This document shows, piece after piece, positions 1-11,571 of a DNA stretch of 63,766 bases (its first letter is position 1; every line of letters starts with the position of its first letter). A model generated the notes under the pieces. It did no database searches. It worked only from the letters and a program-made list of their open reading frames with translations, and was not told where the DNA came from. Source of the stretch: Nymphaea colorata (lineage: Eukaryota; Streptophyta; Magnoliopsida; Nymphaeales; Nymphaeaceae). Where the stretch lies: positions 1 through 63,766 of the forward strand of contig NW_022205069.1 in NCBI RefSeq assembly GCF_008831285.2, written 5' to 3'. Both the position numbers and the translations under genes were made by a program.

Positions 1-72
1 AACCCCAACCCCAACCCCAACCCCAACCCCCAACCCCAACCCAACCCCAACCCCAACCCCAACCCCAACCCC
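1..72. repeat. Telomere, C4A2 repeats
   Basis: Tandem CCCCAA (GGGGTT on the other strand) with one C5 and one C3 variant unit. The C-rich strand runs 5'->3' inward, as expected for a true left chromosome end. G4T2 telomeres are known from oligohymenophorean ciliates. The repeats stop abruptly at unique sequence, and the first gene begins about 380 bp inside, which suits a gene-dense macronuclear chromosome. Confidence 0.97.
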
Positions 73-450
73 ATACTTTCGATATAAAATATGGTAATTT
101 AACATTTCAATTAAGAAGAATATGACTCAAAAAATAGTATCACTCATTGATTTAAATTATAACACCCTAAACTTCACTGACTTTTCTCTAGTTAGCGGTA
201 ATACTTCTTCGTGAGTAATAAAGACCATTTTAGTCAGTTTTGTTTTGTTTTTCAACCTATTTTAGTTATTATAGTAAGTTTTTGAATGCGTTAAAGCCAG
301 CATGCCAAAAAATTGAAAGTCCCATTTGAAGCAAATGATTTTATCAAAAAAATTGGAGGACCTGTGTTTTCGTGTTGGAACGACGAGTGTTTATAATAAT
401 AATTATTTAGACAAGCTGTCTTAACTTTCATCAACAACTCAGCCACGGCT
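73..450. other. Short subtelomeric spacer
   Basis: AT-rich unique sequence between the telomere and the first gene. I see no repeat satellite and no convincing reading frame. It presumably holds the promoter of the PX-domain gene. Confidence 0.6.
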
Positions 451-963
451 ATGGATTACCCAAAAGTTTATGATTCCTAACTCAATCATCTAAACAACAT
501 ACCAGTCCTCACGTTTCTGGCCCACAAGAAGACGCCAGCACTCACTCGCAAATTCTTCACTGATTCCATCGACACTGATATCGCCGACTAGCCCAACCCC
601 ACGCTCCTACCCGGCTACTCCTTTATAATCACAGGCTATCAAATCGGGTAGCACGTGGAATATATGGTCACCCTCATGGAGCAATACCAAATTTTAAAAA
701 GAAACATCACTAACCAGTATCACTTCAGAACCAGATACTCCCTGCTTGAAGCTCTGGATGAAAAGCTAGGACATATCGGGCTGCCTCCAAAGAAGTGGTT
801 CGGGAATCGAAGTAAAGAATTCGTGGAAAGGAGAAAAATAGAGCTGGAAGAGTATTTAAACAAAGCAGCTAGGACCAAGAAGGCCGCCTTCTATAAGTTC
901 GTGTCTCAGGTCAAGGACAGCACATTCAACAAGAGCCTGACGGAAGCATTCTCAATAGAATGA
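451..963 (+). CDS. PX-domain protein (170 aa)
   Basis: Single exon from ATG 451 to TGA 961; in-frame TAA and TAG codons are read as Gln. The C-terminal two thirds match a PX (phox) domain: strands with a Tyr/Arg-rich stretch near residue 86, then the hallmark segment GLPPKKWFGNRSKEFVERRK near 110-130, then the helix LEEYLN. PX domains bind phosphoinositides, mainly PI3P, on endosomal membranes, so the protein probably acts in membrane sorting. No other domain is visible, unlike classical sorting nexins, which carry a BAR domain. It is the gene nearest the telomere and is transcribed away from it. The family call is firm; the cellular role is inferred. Confidence 0.85.
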
Positions 964-1019
964 TTTATATACACCAACCACTATCAATATTCAGTTAGCA
1001 GGAATTAGATAATCAAAGA

Positions 1020-2225
1020 TCATTGCTCTTTCTCTGGGGCCTCCAGCATCTCCAACACTTCCAGCTTGGTCAGTGCGTTTAAAGTCCAATATGTATAGAT
1101 ATAACTTGAGAGTAGTCCTGCCAAGTTAAAATAGATGAAGGATGTGATGTTATTCTTTCCGAATATCAGTAGAATTGGACTGAATACAATAAATCCAACT
1201 GAAAAGAATACGGTTTGCACGCCAATGTACACAAGATAGCTGATAAAGCGATTAGAGTACTTCTTTGTGTTGAATTTCCATTGACCCTTCATATATGGAA
1301 TGACTGACTTTGAATTTAGCATATTCTTGAAGCCAAAAATAAGGCCAGTGATGAAATTGACAAGAATGGCATTAAGACTAAGCATCACATAGTTTAGATA
1401 ATGTTCGTCGATATCTTTTCCACATTTTTTATTATAGTTCTTCACCCAAACCAAAGCTGCCTTTTTATGTTCGATTGCATGCTGATTGTTAGCCCAGTAT
1501 GCCCAAATGTACAGGATATGCATGGTCCCGATAATAACATAGAGTAATTTTTTATGACTTTACCTTCTTTGCTTGATTAGTAAATCTCGGATAAATTACT
1601 TCAGCCCACCATGGACGTAAAGTATCGATAAGGAAACGCCTAGAAACAATCCTTGGGCAACCTGGTCAAGGCTATGTCCACCTAGATACATCCTCGAGAT
1701 AGAAACTGCAATCATAAGAAATGCAGCTAGAAAGGCATATCTTAATTGCTTCCTTACATCAATAAATTCGAAGATGAAAACTGCTATTATGGCCACGAAT
1801 TCAGCATGTCCACTAGGGTTGCCATAGTCTTTCGGGCAGTAATACCCGATATTTTTAACTTCGCTGTGAGTCCAATAGGGTCTCGGAGCAGAGTAAAAGG
1901 ATTTGCTAATGGTAAGGAAATAAGTGTTGAAGAGAATGAAGATGACTGTGATGAAGGCGTTGAGTCTTTTCTTCATAAAGAGTATGAACAGGCAGCAGAT
2001 GGAGATGATAAGCATTGGATCAACAAGGAGGGTGAAGAAGATAAAAAAGTTGTCGAGTAGTGGTGTAGAGTATGGTTGCATTTGTAGGATAAGGGCCACC
2101 CCGAGGTCGTAAAGTGCATCGGAATAAAAGTGGTTTATGATGAGGTTGAGTGGAAAAGCGATTGCCACCAGCAATACCACTATTTTCTTCAGCATAAATG
2201 CCTTAATTATAATATCAACTTTCAT
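1020..2225 (-). CDS. PAP2-type lipid phosphatase with extra C-terminal membrane domain
   Basis: A single frame of 401 aa on the minus strand, read through TAA=Gln at the junction of the two halves. The N-terminal half has the three PAP2 phosphatase motifs in order: KSFYSAPRPYW (motif 1, residues ~107-117), PSGHA (motif 2, ~138) and SRMYLGGHSLDQV (motif 3, ~176-188), with several hydrophobic segments. The C-terminal half (from ~residue 230) adds about four more hydrophobic segments I do not recognise. PAP2 enzymes dephosphorylate lipid phosphates or glucose-6-phosphate in the ER or at the cell surface; the catalytic His and Arg residues are all present. The substrate cannot be told from sequence. 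Confidence 0.85.
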
Positions 2226-2342
2226 CAGATAACATAACGGAGGATAAATTGCAGGAAGCAGCTTTGAGAAATCATATTTTTTTTAAATGGAGAGGTTTTC
2301 ACTAGCCTACATGATCACTGGTTCTATCATAATAATATGTAA

Positions 2343-2993
2343 ATGGCTTCACCTAGAGACGCCATCACAGCTCCAACCCAGACAAAATTCGTAATTACGC
2401 AGCTTAAGTTTAAGAGCTAGTCATACTAAAAGTTGAACAACCCTTCCAAGATAGCCATAACTCCTTCGATTTCCCTCCAGAACTGGAATAAAAATTTCAT
2501 CATAAGGAGCCAGCAGAAAAGAAAGATGAGGGGAGGAATGAATATTAATGAGCAATTCGGGCTGATGTAAGAGGCAGATGGTGAGACAAAGAATAATATG
2601 TTCATGGCATGGAAGGAGCGCAATCATTCTCACCTTCGCCTTCAGTCTACCGCTAATAAATTCTATACGGAGGTTGTTCGAAGCATCAAAAAGTCTAACT
2701 CTGAACGCAAGTTCCGTGAAGTTCCTTACGATCTATAAGCGAGGAGGCTAACTGCTTCTCCGACAAAACATCGGCTGGGAGCGATTCAATCAGACCAGAT
2801 TCCAATGGAGCTAATGGCGCACAAGCTAGATTGGGAAGATAAAGTGGTAAGGAGAATCAACCCGACTGCACAGCTGAAGATTAGTAGGCGATAAAGGGAA
2901 AGGGAGGTTCCAAAAGACAAAAGCATACTAATCAAGATCAGCGGCTGGGATTACTTCCAAAATCAACATTAGTATGACCATGGTCCGCTGTGA
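2343..2993 (+). CDS. Unknown basic protein (216 aa)
   Basis: Open from ATG 2343 to TGA 2991 with four in-frame TAR codons. Rich in Lys, Arg, Gln and Ser; no signal peptide, membrane segment or recognisable domain. It has the look of a ciliate low-complexity structural protein: a basic N-terminal half, then a segment around LGAIQSDQIPMELMAHKLDW that seems better folded. It lies head to head with the PAP2 gene (117 bp apart) and tail to tail with the syntaxin gene. The evidence is length, composition and position only. Confidence 0.55.
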
Positions 2994-3082
2994 CATAATT
3001 TGTATTTTTATTTTATTTGGCTTTGAATCGTACGAGGCATATTTTAGGAAAAATGGGAGTTCTTGAATGTCATATACAGCAA

Positions 3083-3915
3083 TCATTTGAGGAAAAGATA
3101 GACTATGCCTGCTCCCACCAGCAAAACAAGGATAATGCAGGTCACTAAACATATGTACTTTTTCTTGCTCTTCTTCTGGTAGACAGCCGCTTGATCCAAA
3201 TCGTCGTTGGCATGATGAAGATTATCGTGGGCTTGCGCATGGTTGGCTTCGAGCTAGTTGATGAGATCGTGCTGCTCACCGCCTACCATTTCACCCATTT
3301 CGTTGTAAAGTTTATTTATCTTATTGTTTTTCTCCTCAATTTACCTTAGCAAAGCTGCCTTCTCCGCATTTATCCGCTGTTGTAGTATTACTTAGCCTTG
3401 GATCTCCTCGCTCTCGATAAGAGAAACACCCTCTTGATGCTTTTCCCCACCGACTGAACTACGCTAAACCGACTTATGCTTCTACATTTCAGTCTTGCTG
3501 ACCCTGCCATTCGGAGAAGAGCTCTTCAAGAAAGAGGGCGAAGTTGAAGCACGGTTTATAAACTACTCCATGATACGCTTGTTCCGCTATAATTCCTTCC
3601 CAGCTATGTGTAGCAACTCCTTGATCTTGGTCTTTGAAGGTGGATCTGTGAAGTCAGCTGATAATTTGGAGATAAGGGTCTTTATTTCTCCGATTTCTTT
3701 CTAGATGGGATGAAAAATACTTCCATATAGTAGCCTTGCTCTTTGACAGCCTGGCGAATATCACTGTCCAGTTCATTCTCACACTGTTTCTGCAGTTAAT
3801 TATTCTTGCTCCGTAACGATCTGACTTTGAGTTCACATTCGTCAAACCTGCGTTTTGTCTCCTTGGACTGCTTCTTGCCTCGTCCAGGCAACAGCCCTTC
3901 CTCTAGGCCACGCAT
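3083..3915 (-). CDS. Syntaxin-like SNARE (270 aa, one 20-nt intron)
   Basis: Minus-strand gene; a 20-nt intron (3701-3720, GTA...TAG on the coding strand) restores the frame. The C-terminus is a typical SNARE: a heptad helix (KLYNEMGEMV...HDLINQLEANHAQAHDNL), the linker QKKSKKKY and a single C-terminal membrane anchor ending VGAGIVYLFLK. The central-layer residue is Gln, here written as TAG, so it is a Q-SNARE, most like the Qa (syntaxin) class. The N-terminal ~150 residues are helical and charged. It should mediate fusion of a membrane compartment that I cannot specify. Start chosen at the first in-frame ATG. Confidence 0.85.
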
Positions 3916-4006
3916 GATCAATAATAATACCTAAAGTTAGCTACCCAAACGCCAAGAGGAGTTTACAGAATGCATGAAGAAGGTAAAAATATCAAGAGTA
4001 TGATGT

Positions 4007-4462
4007 TCAGAAGGCGGTGTGGTCTTCTTTCACTATCCACGGCTATACATGCACTCCAAAGTTTTCGATGCTTTGCTTCATCTTGCGAGCAATTTTTTCT
4101 CGGCAGATCTGTTTTTCAGTCTTTTTGAAGTTGCTGAGCCGTTTTTGATGCGTTTGCTTCCTGGCTGAATCGATGGGCTGGAGGGGATAATGGTTGGCGG
4201 GGTGTTGGGAGTGGAACTCACTGCCTCTGAGTAAGAAGCGCTTTTCCTCAATGGCAGGTAGGCAGAGTGTGCTCTGTTTAGGCTTGCAAGGAAGGCTGTT
4301 TCGCTTCGGCTTCTCTTCAGCCTCCATCGTCTTAAAGCGACGTTTTTGAGATTAGCTGCGTTCTGGGTTCATTTTGGCATAGAGCTCAGTGAACTTTTGA
4401 ATGAGACGGAGGGACGATCGCTTGCTTGAGGGAGAATGGTCCTGGTCTGGCACGTAGAACAT
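4007..4462 (-). CDS. Unknown basic protein (151 aa)
   Basis: Minus-strand ORF from ATG 4462 to TGA 4007-4009, read through two TAR codons. The sequence is Lys/Arg-rich with the helical segment KKTEKQICREKIARKMKQ near the C-terminus and SSLRLIQKFTELYAK near residue 20. There is no known domain. A shorter ORF from ATG 4327 is possible, but the upstream frame stays open and has a better start. Its position between the syntaxin and EF-hand genes gives no functional hint. Confidence 0.55.
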
Positions 4463-4634
4463 ACTTTTATGTGTAGATTAAAATTATTCAATATGCATCC
4501 AGGATCATTTCACAATCAAGGGGCACTTTTAAGAAATTTCGGTGCAAAACTGTACAGCAATACATCGCTATCTAAATATAGGCCCAGCCATTCAAAACTT
4601 TCGTATATCAATTTAAACTAAAATCATAATCGAG

Positions 4635-5169
4635 ATGTCGAAGAGGCCGCATTACAACCCATTTGATCCGCTTGAATATGTTTCTAAGCACATTTCTTTC
4701 ACCTAGGTCATGCAAATCAAGTAGACTTTCGATCTTTTTGACAGGGACCAAAGTGGCAGTATACACATAAATGGTAAAAGTCAAATAATCCAGAGATAAG
4801 AGCTGTTATAAATGAACTTGGGGTGGAAAGCAAGGCCAACGCACTATATCTCAGAATGTTAATGGGAGACATCTCCACTTCCATTTAGTTCGATGCATTC
4901 TTGAAGCTGATGACCGAAAAGCCAATAGAAAACATGGATAGAATAGAATCATTCAAGCTCTTCAGCACCTTTGACTATCAGAGAACTGGTTTAAATCTTT
5001 ACATATAGGCTATTTAACCATTAAGGAATTGAGAAGATTCGTAAAAGATATAGGAGAAATATACGATGAGGACCTGCTCAAAGAGATGATTTAAGTAGCA
5101 GATGCAGACAAAGACGGGCTCATCTCATAGGAGGATTTCTACAACATCTTTGCCAAACGAAACCACTGA
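4635..5169 (+). CDS. Centrin/calmodulin-like EF-hand protein (164 aa)
   Basis: Three exons split by two 20-nt introns (4774-4793 and 4989-5008), both in EF-hand coding sequence; removing them gives one continuous frame. EF-hand 1 (residues ~32-45) is DRDQSGSIHINE and the last EF-hand (~140) is DADKDGLISQED; both have the full Ca-binding pattern. The two middle hands are degenerate. Overall length and helix spacing fit the centrin/caltractin group, though calmodulin-like proteins are not excluded. Centrins act at basal bodies and in contractile fibres, which ciliates have in large numbers. Confidence 0.85.
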
Positions 5170-5251
5170 ATTATTATTGATCCCTTCCCTTTTTGATCAA
5201 GTTAGATAGGTATAGATGGGTGATGGGTAGGTGATTTAATTTATATTATTG

Positions 5252-6415
5252 ATGACTCTGAGTCTTGAAAAACTGGTCGCCAGCGAGGCCAGCTACGAAA
5301 AGATGATCAAGGAAACGCTCGAACACATCCGTAAGGAAAAGGACACCCAGGCTATACTTAAAAAAGTTATCCTCTTCTGCAAGTACGCCTTCTCAGTCAA
5401 CTACAATCAGCGTAAAAAGTTCCTCTGCCTTTGCGTAAAGACTATTTGATGCAGCTCATCAAAGACATCTCTGAAAACATCAAAATTCCTGAGTTCTAGA
5501 AAGTGCTCGATGAAAATGTTCCCATAAAACTGCTGAAGTCCATCATGAGCGAACTCGCACTGCAGGGCAAGGAGAGCAGGCATCATTGTAATTGGATTAC
5601 GATTCAGAGTCGGAGCAAGAGTACTCCTAAAGGATGCTGCATTTTGCGATTGAGACGATAAGTTTCTGGACTAAGAAACTATCCTTCCTCGCTGGAAAAT
5701 CTCAATTCAGTGAAGCGTACGACGAGCTGAAAAAGTTGAAAATCGAGATCCCCAAGACATACTAATTCTATCGTATGGAAAAACTAACGCTGGGACTGTG
5801 GGGGGATCGGGAATAAAACTCTTAGTAGTACGTAAAGAACGAGGAGATGAGTCCGTTGATAGGATAGCTGTTTGATAAGTTCACTGAGTGTAAGGCTCTG
5901 ATCGAGGAGCGCATTAATGAGGCAGTAGTTAACTAGGAGGAGATCTATCTGAAATCGATCACTGAGAAGCTCAGGGACTTCCTGCTCGCTTTCTTCGCCA
6001 AGTATAAGAACCTTTAGGCCGAAACCTCACTAGACCGCGACGTACTGGTGGTCTACTTCCACATCGCCAACGTCCTTTTCAAACGTATCAGCAACCGCTT
6101 CTATATCCCAGTCCAGGAGATGATCGCGCTCACCAAGGAGATATTCGAAGGCGACCACAATACCGAGTTCTCCTCTGTGGATCGCATGGATATCATCAAT
6201 CTTGCAGGCATTCACAAGTATAATGCCCTTACCGTTTTTCAACGAGTACGCCTTTTTTAACGAAGATTCACAATAGGATCGAGCTACAGGAAGCTAAGCT
6301 AGGCCCGTGCGAGCTTACTTTCGAGCAAAAGGACGTGCTTGTCTACGCCAATCAAAAGGGAGTGCCCGCCAAACCGCAGCGAGAAGACGACCGCAGGCCT
6401 AAGTTCAAGCGCTGA
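5252..6415 (+). CDS. Unknown helical protein (367 aa, three 20-nt introns)
   Basis: Four exons with introns at 5435-5454, 5588-5607 and 6246-6265, all exactly 20 nt. The spliced frame runs from ATG 5252 to TGA 6413 and uses nine TAR Gln codons. The protein is almost wholly predicted helix, with regions such as KLRDFLLAFFAKYKNL and VVYFHIANVLFKRISNRF, and a basic, Pro-containing tail. It could be a helical-repeat adaptor (VHS or ARM-like), but no diagnostic motif is visible and I leave the function open. Confidence 0.75.
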
Positions 6416-6583
6416 TGATTTTAAATTACTTAAAATCGGACGACGGGAAGGGTTTTTCGCAAATTATCTGTTTAATACATGATTTTTTGGGTGACGATTA
6501 TAGGGAATTCTTGTGGTGTTTGATAATCGATTCGATTATTATGATTAATATGTTATTATCATAGATGATCTCGCTGATTCTAG

Positions 6584-7574
6584 ATGACGGAGAAAGTATA
6601 ATCTTGGCAACCTCATTTTTTCGATTACAGGCCTGATACTTACTTAAACCTTCAAGGCATTTTTATAGGGGTTCGTGCTAGAAGCCCCGAACTTTTATCT
6701 TTATATCCTTTTCCTTATGTTTTTTCTTTCCGAATGCTCAGCTGGCCTAAGATCGATGTTAGAATGCGGAGCATGATGACCTGGAACTGCCAGTTCAAAA
6801 AATTTCGACTGTATATGTATTTCGGTGATATCAAGAATATAATTAATCTTTATGTGCAAAAGAACAGCATAAGAGCAGGATGTTTCAAAAGTGAGCCCTG
6901 CCCCACTCTTTAAGCCGTTTTCTGCCTTCAAGAGCAAGCAATTCGTAAAAAAAATAGCACAGCGCATCTACCACACCCTAAACGCCATAGAAATTAACCC
7001 CGAGGAGACCCTCCCAGAGCCCATTTCTGATTAAATTCAAGCCAATTTCAATTTTCCACCCTCTTTTCCCTCCCAGGTGGAAAATTGAAGCAATGATTCT
7101 TCATATCTTAGTTTTTACGGGCTTGTAGACTCGAAGTTTTATTCTTGAACGCCGACTGCTATATGGCCTACGTTCCTTTGCCTAGCTTTTATCGATATTA
7201 TGAATCCTTCTTCTCAGCCATTTGCGAATAGAACCTCCTTATGATGGATTTTGGACATGTTTTTTATAGGAGAATTGAGGAACATTTATTGTAGAAAATA
7301 GAGTAGAACTAAATGGTGAATATGGCGCCTATAATATAATCTTTTATCACAGTGGCGCTCCCTCCTCGATTTTCATACTAAAAAATAATGACGCCTTTCA
7401 TTTACTCTATTCTCGCGTACAGGGAGTTCAAACAAACAAACTTATAATCTTCAAAATTATTTAAAGGAGATGAAAGCAACGAGTTGAAGGAAAAATCGTG
7501 AAGGCTTTCATTACTTACAACACAATTACAGATTATCAAATTTAAAGGATGTTTTGGCGAAGTTAAATCGATGA
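6584..7574 (+). CDS. Unknown protein (~300 aa), one splice site unresolved
   Basis: Starts at ATG 6584, which directly follows an in-frame TGA. Two introns longer than usual are inferred: 7077-7111 (35 nt) and 7498-7531 (34 nt); they link frames that otherwise end in TGA, giving the C-terminus LSNLKDVLAKLNR. One further frame change of 1 mod 3 is needed between ~6810 and 6900; a 25-nt intron at GTATATG... or a 22-nt intron at GTGCAAA... would fit, but I cannot choose. Visible features are aromatic-rich N-terminal sequence (YLNLQGIFIGVRARSPEL) and a helical C-terminal half. No family recognised. Confidence 0.55.
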
Positions 7575-7775
7575 AGGATCTACAACATATATCAAATCAT
7601 CATTTTAAGTTCTTCATTTTCTTATTTAATCAAATCCAACCAAAGCCAAAACAATTTTTGGCCCTAAGGTTCATGGCTTTTGATTTCCTAAGAGATTTTG
7701 CTATTAAATATGATGCCCTGAATTTTTGAACCTTTGATTAATCAACTTTTTTGAATATTAGATAAAACATTTATA

Positions 7776-10700
7776 TCATTAAATTTTCGGTAATATTTTC
7801 TTATTGAGAAGATGAAGCTCCTGGAAGCGACTCTTCGGTGGAGCGATAACCCTTTCGCTATTCTCCTTGTTGGGCTTAGATTTGATAGATTCGTCAGTCA
7901 GGGTTTCCTTGGGGGTATAGTTGAGGGGGAGTTGATTAGTTCGGCCTTCAGTTGTTTTGAGCATGCGATAGAGTTTGTTGGCAGCATCTGACTCCTCCCT
8001 GCTCAGAGAGACATGCACGTTCTTCCTGCTGTTGGCAATGCTTTCGGTGTCCTTCTTGGCGAGGTCAAGAACATACTGTTTATGCTACTGCAGCTATTGA
8101 AGGGATTTTTCTGTTTGATGGACCATTTTGTAGATGGGGATGTAGTCAAAGTGTTTCTTCTTGCCAAAGACCTTGTCCTTATCGTTCTTGAGGTGGTTCA
8201 TCAGCTCGAGGCTCTCATTTTTATCAACAAAATTTTGAATGCATTTTATCATGCTCCTTCTAAAATAGTTAGTTGAGTATTTTCTTTCCATGTTGGCTTA
8301 CTCCTGCTTCACGGGCTCACCTTCTGTCGAGTTTTAATTCCGAATCTCCTTCATAAGCTTTCGTTTTCTATCGATGATTTCCATCTTCCTGAGAAGAAGC
8401 ATGTTGAGCTATTCAGAGCTGGAGGTGCTGGAGAGTGGCTAGAACCTGCTGACATCCTGCATCACCTTTTCGAATTCTTCCTTCTACTATTTTACGACAT
8501 CGAGGAAGTTGACCTGCAGGTTCCACTCTTTGTTTGACTGTGTGGCCTAGAAATACTCTTCTCTGCCCTTGATGAGGGAGTTGATGAGGAAAGGATCAAA
8601 GTCCAGCTGTGTGCTCTCTAGGGCAACGTTCTCAAAGGCCCTCTTTCTATCTTTTGTGTATAGGTAATTTTTCTTGAGATCATAATATCCGAGAGGCTAT
8701 GGAGCCACTTTGTTGTAGTTCTGTTGGAGAGAATCAATAAATTCTCCCGTTATTGCGTTCCAAATGTTGACCCGCTTATCGAAAGAAGAAGTCATTAAAA
8801 TGGACTATTCTTAGATGAACTCGAGGACTTTAACTGTTTCTGTATGAGCTTTCACTTGCCACTTCAAGTTAATGTTGTTTCTATTGAGGATGTCCTTTAT
8901 GAGATTTCTTCGCTAGAACTAGATTTTCTCCTTTCCTAGATCGCTGTGCTCCAAATCCTAGAAAAGCTGCTTGTAATCATAGCAGCTCAGATACATTTTA
9001 TCGTCAACAACGTAGAGCAACCCGTCACGCTTATTGAAGCAGCTCAGCCTCACGCCTAAGACAGAGCCCTCCTTCTCACTGTCACGATGTCTGAACCCGA
9101 GCAATCTCTAGAAGCGGAAGGGAAAGGGAGGAATACCTATAAGGGTGACGCATCCACTAGAGGATGTGACGATGATAATCTATTTGCAAGCTTGGCTAAT
9201 CGAGGTGAATTCCTCTCCTGAGTCTTGGATGTATGTCCCCACGCATTTTCCCGTTTAAATGTCAAAGAATGCTAGAGAACCAGCATTAGTGCCAACCATT
9301 ACAAGTTTATTCTCAACGCAATACTTGAGAGAAGTTACTTACAAATCCTTCTTGAGGTATATCGTGCGCACAACCTCAAAAGATTCCTCTGTCTATCTGC
9401 TGATCCTTATCTAATTATCGAGTCCACAGCTGATGAAGATGTCTGCTTTTGTTTCTAACTGCTGAGTAGCAATCAGATGGGTGATTTATCCTCCATGTCT
9501 GGTCAAATTCTTCATTTTTGCACCGTTGGCAGTGTTATAGAGGGCAATATTTCCCTTCGTATCTCCGATAATCATCCTCTTCCTGAGGAAATCGAAATCA
9601 AAGGCTGAGATCTCGAATGATGAGATATCCATATATATCTTTTCAACGTCTCCGTTCAAAGCACTCCAAACTTTGACCTTGTTTCCAGCAGGTGTGAAGA
9701 AGCAAAGTGCATTTTTCACATATCGGCAGGCAATCACTGTGCTTTAATCAGCAGTAAGAGGGTTGTAGTTCTTATCATAATCATAAAACCACACGTTTTT
9801 TCCTCCGAAAACCAACCTTAAAACTTGTTTAGATGGCTTATTGATAGTGATGAAGTTAGTGACATTTCCCTGATTTCCATGACCACTTTCCGTTTCAACT
9901 GAAAAGGAAGAGATAATATTAAATCTTCTTGTATCTGTGATCTTGACAATGCCTTCAGAATCCATGGAGATAAGTTGATGAGTTCCTTAAATAACCTTTA
10001 AGGAGAGAATAGAGGAAAGATGTCCTTCGATCTTATGAATTAAGCTGGAAATGTATGGATTCCAGATACAGATCTTGTGGTCAAATCCTGCACTAAAAAG
10101 CAAGATCATAGTTTCATTGAAAGCTAGGCTCAAAATCCCTCTAGTGTGCTATTTATAAACCCACTTCTTTTTAGAATTGATGGTGTCCCACAGGATCAGT
10201 TTTCCATCCATCCTTCCTGAGGCCATAAACTGCAATTTGGGCATAGTGATCATGCAGGTGATGAGCATGTTGACCTTTTACTCTCCTTCATACTATTCTC
10301 CTCCTCGTGGCTCAGCTAGCACTTTCTAAAGGTCAGTTTTTAAGTTCCACATGCTGATTCCTCCGCTTTTTTGGCCACAATAAAGAACTTCATTAATACT
10401 GTCCCAAGTTAAACAATAAATTTCGGCTGCAAAGTGGTGCTAAAAGGATTCTTCTTCGTTGTCTGGTTGAGTGGCCAACACAATTCCATTTTGAGTGTAT
10501 TTCCATCCTCTCACATAACCATCACTCGTTGAGACTAGCAGAATTCGATATTTTTTATCGGGCAAATAGAGCATATCGAGCACTCTAACGCTGGTGGGTA
10601 AAATTAGATCTTTCTTCCTAATCGATACCTTCCCAGATTTTTCTTTCTTTACCGAAGAAATATTAACTACTAATTTTTTAGGTGTAATTTCCAAAACTTT

Positions 10701-11249
10701 AGAAGTCGGTTCTCCAGTATCGGCGGAGAGGAAGTGAATGGTGTTAGCTGTTTCCTCATAGTAGGCAATTTTATCAATATCGGGTATGTATTACAGTTTT
10801 GAGATGACGGTGTCTATTCTGATGCGCGGAGTGTTTTCTGATTTTATGTAATGTTTTATCTCATCATTCTTGCTCTTCAGGTTCTTGAGGACTGTCGCTT
10901 TTTCGATGATATAATTAGTAAACTCTTCCCACTCCATGTCTCCGTTTCCATTGATATCGATCTACTTGAAGAGGTAGGTAAGGTATCGAACCAGGCGCGC
11001 CTCGCGATTGGGCAACTCTATTTGCCAAAACTTAAGATGTCTCCTGGCTATATCAATGAATTCTGGTAGGTTTAGAACATAGTTCTTGCGCGCGAACTAT
11101 TCTTTGAGCATGTTGATGGTCAGCTTGTCAAAATTGAGCGTCATATCGGCGATCATGCGCTCGTCGTGCTCCTTGATGCGTTTATAGCTGGTTCTGGGCG
11201 AGAAAATGGGGTGAATGTTAAGGGGGTTCTTACTTAATCGAATCGACAT
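7776..11249 (-). CDS. EF-hand plus WD40 repeat protein (1157 aa)
   Basis: A single uninterrupted exon, the longest gene here, with many TAR Gln codons. Near residue 95 lies an EF-hand (DINGNGDMEWEEF). Two WD40 blocks follow (about residues 200-430 and 450-830), with repeats such as ILLFSAGFDHKICIWNP and MTSSFDKRVNIWNAITGEF. The C-terminal 300 residues are a charged helical tail with a basic end. The layout matches the EF-hand/WD-repeat family found in ciliated organisms (WDR49/WDR64-like), thought to act in the axoneme. The role is inferred from the family only. Spacer to the divergent surface-protein gene is 322 bp. Confidence 0.88.
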
Positions 11250-11571
11250 TCTATTTTCTATATTTTAGTGATTTAAATATATCAGGACAAACGCTGCCCC
11301 TGCAGTTCCACGAATAGAATTCTGAGCAACATTACCGATCAAAATATACCCTCTTATATTATGACATAAAAAATAAAGAACTCCAACATTTAGACGACGA
11401 AAAGGGGATCAGATCTTTAATTTCTGCCTATTTGAAGTTTTTGGGTATATTAAATGTTTTATATTATTTTTAGCTGGAGTCCGACTTCCTTTTATATCTA
11501 ATACTACCGATATCAGAATATTCCAATCGAAAACGAATATTATAATTGATTCTCAAGGAAAAAAGCAATCC
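11250..11571. other. Divergent intergenic spacer
   Basis: AT-rich sequence between the start codons of two diverging genes. I see no ORF, repeat or strong hairpin; it must hold both promoters. Confidence 0.5.
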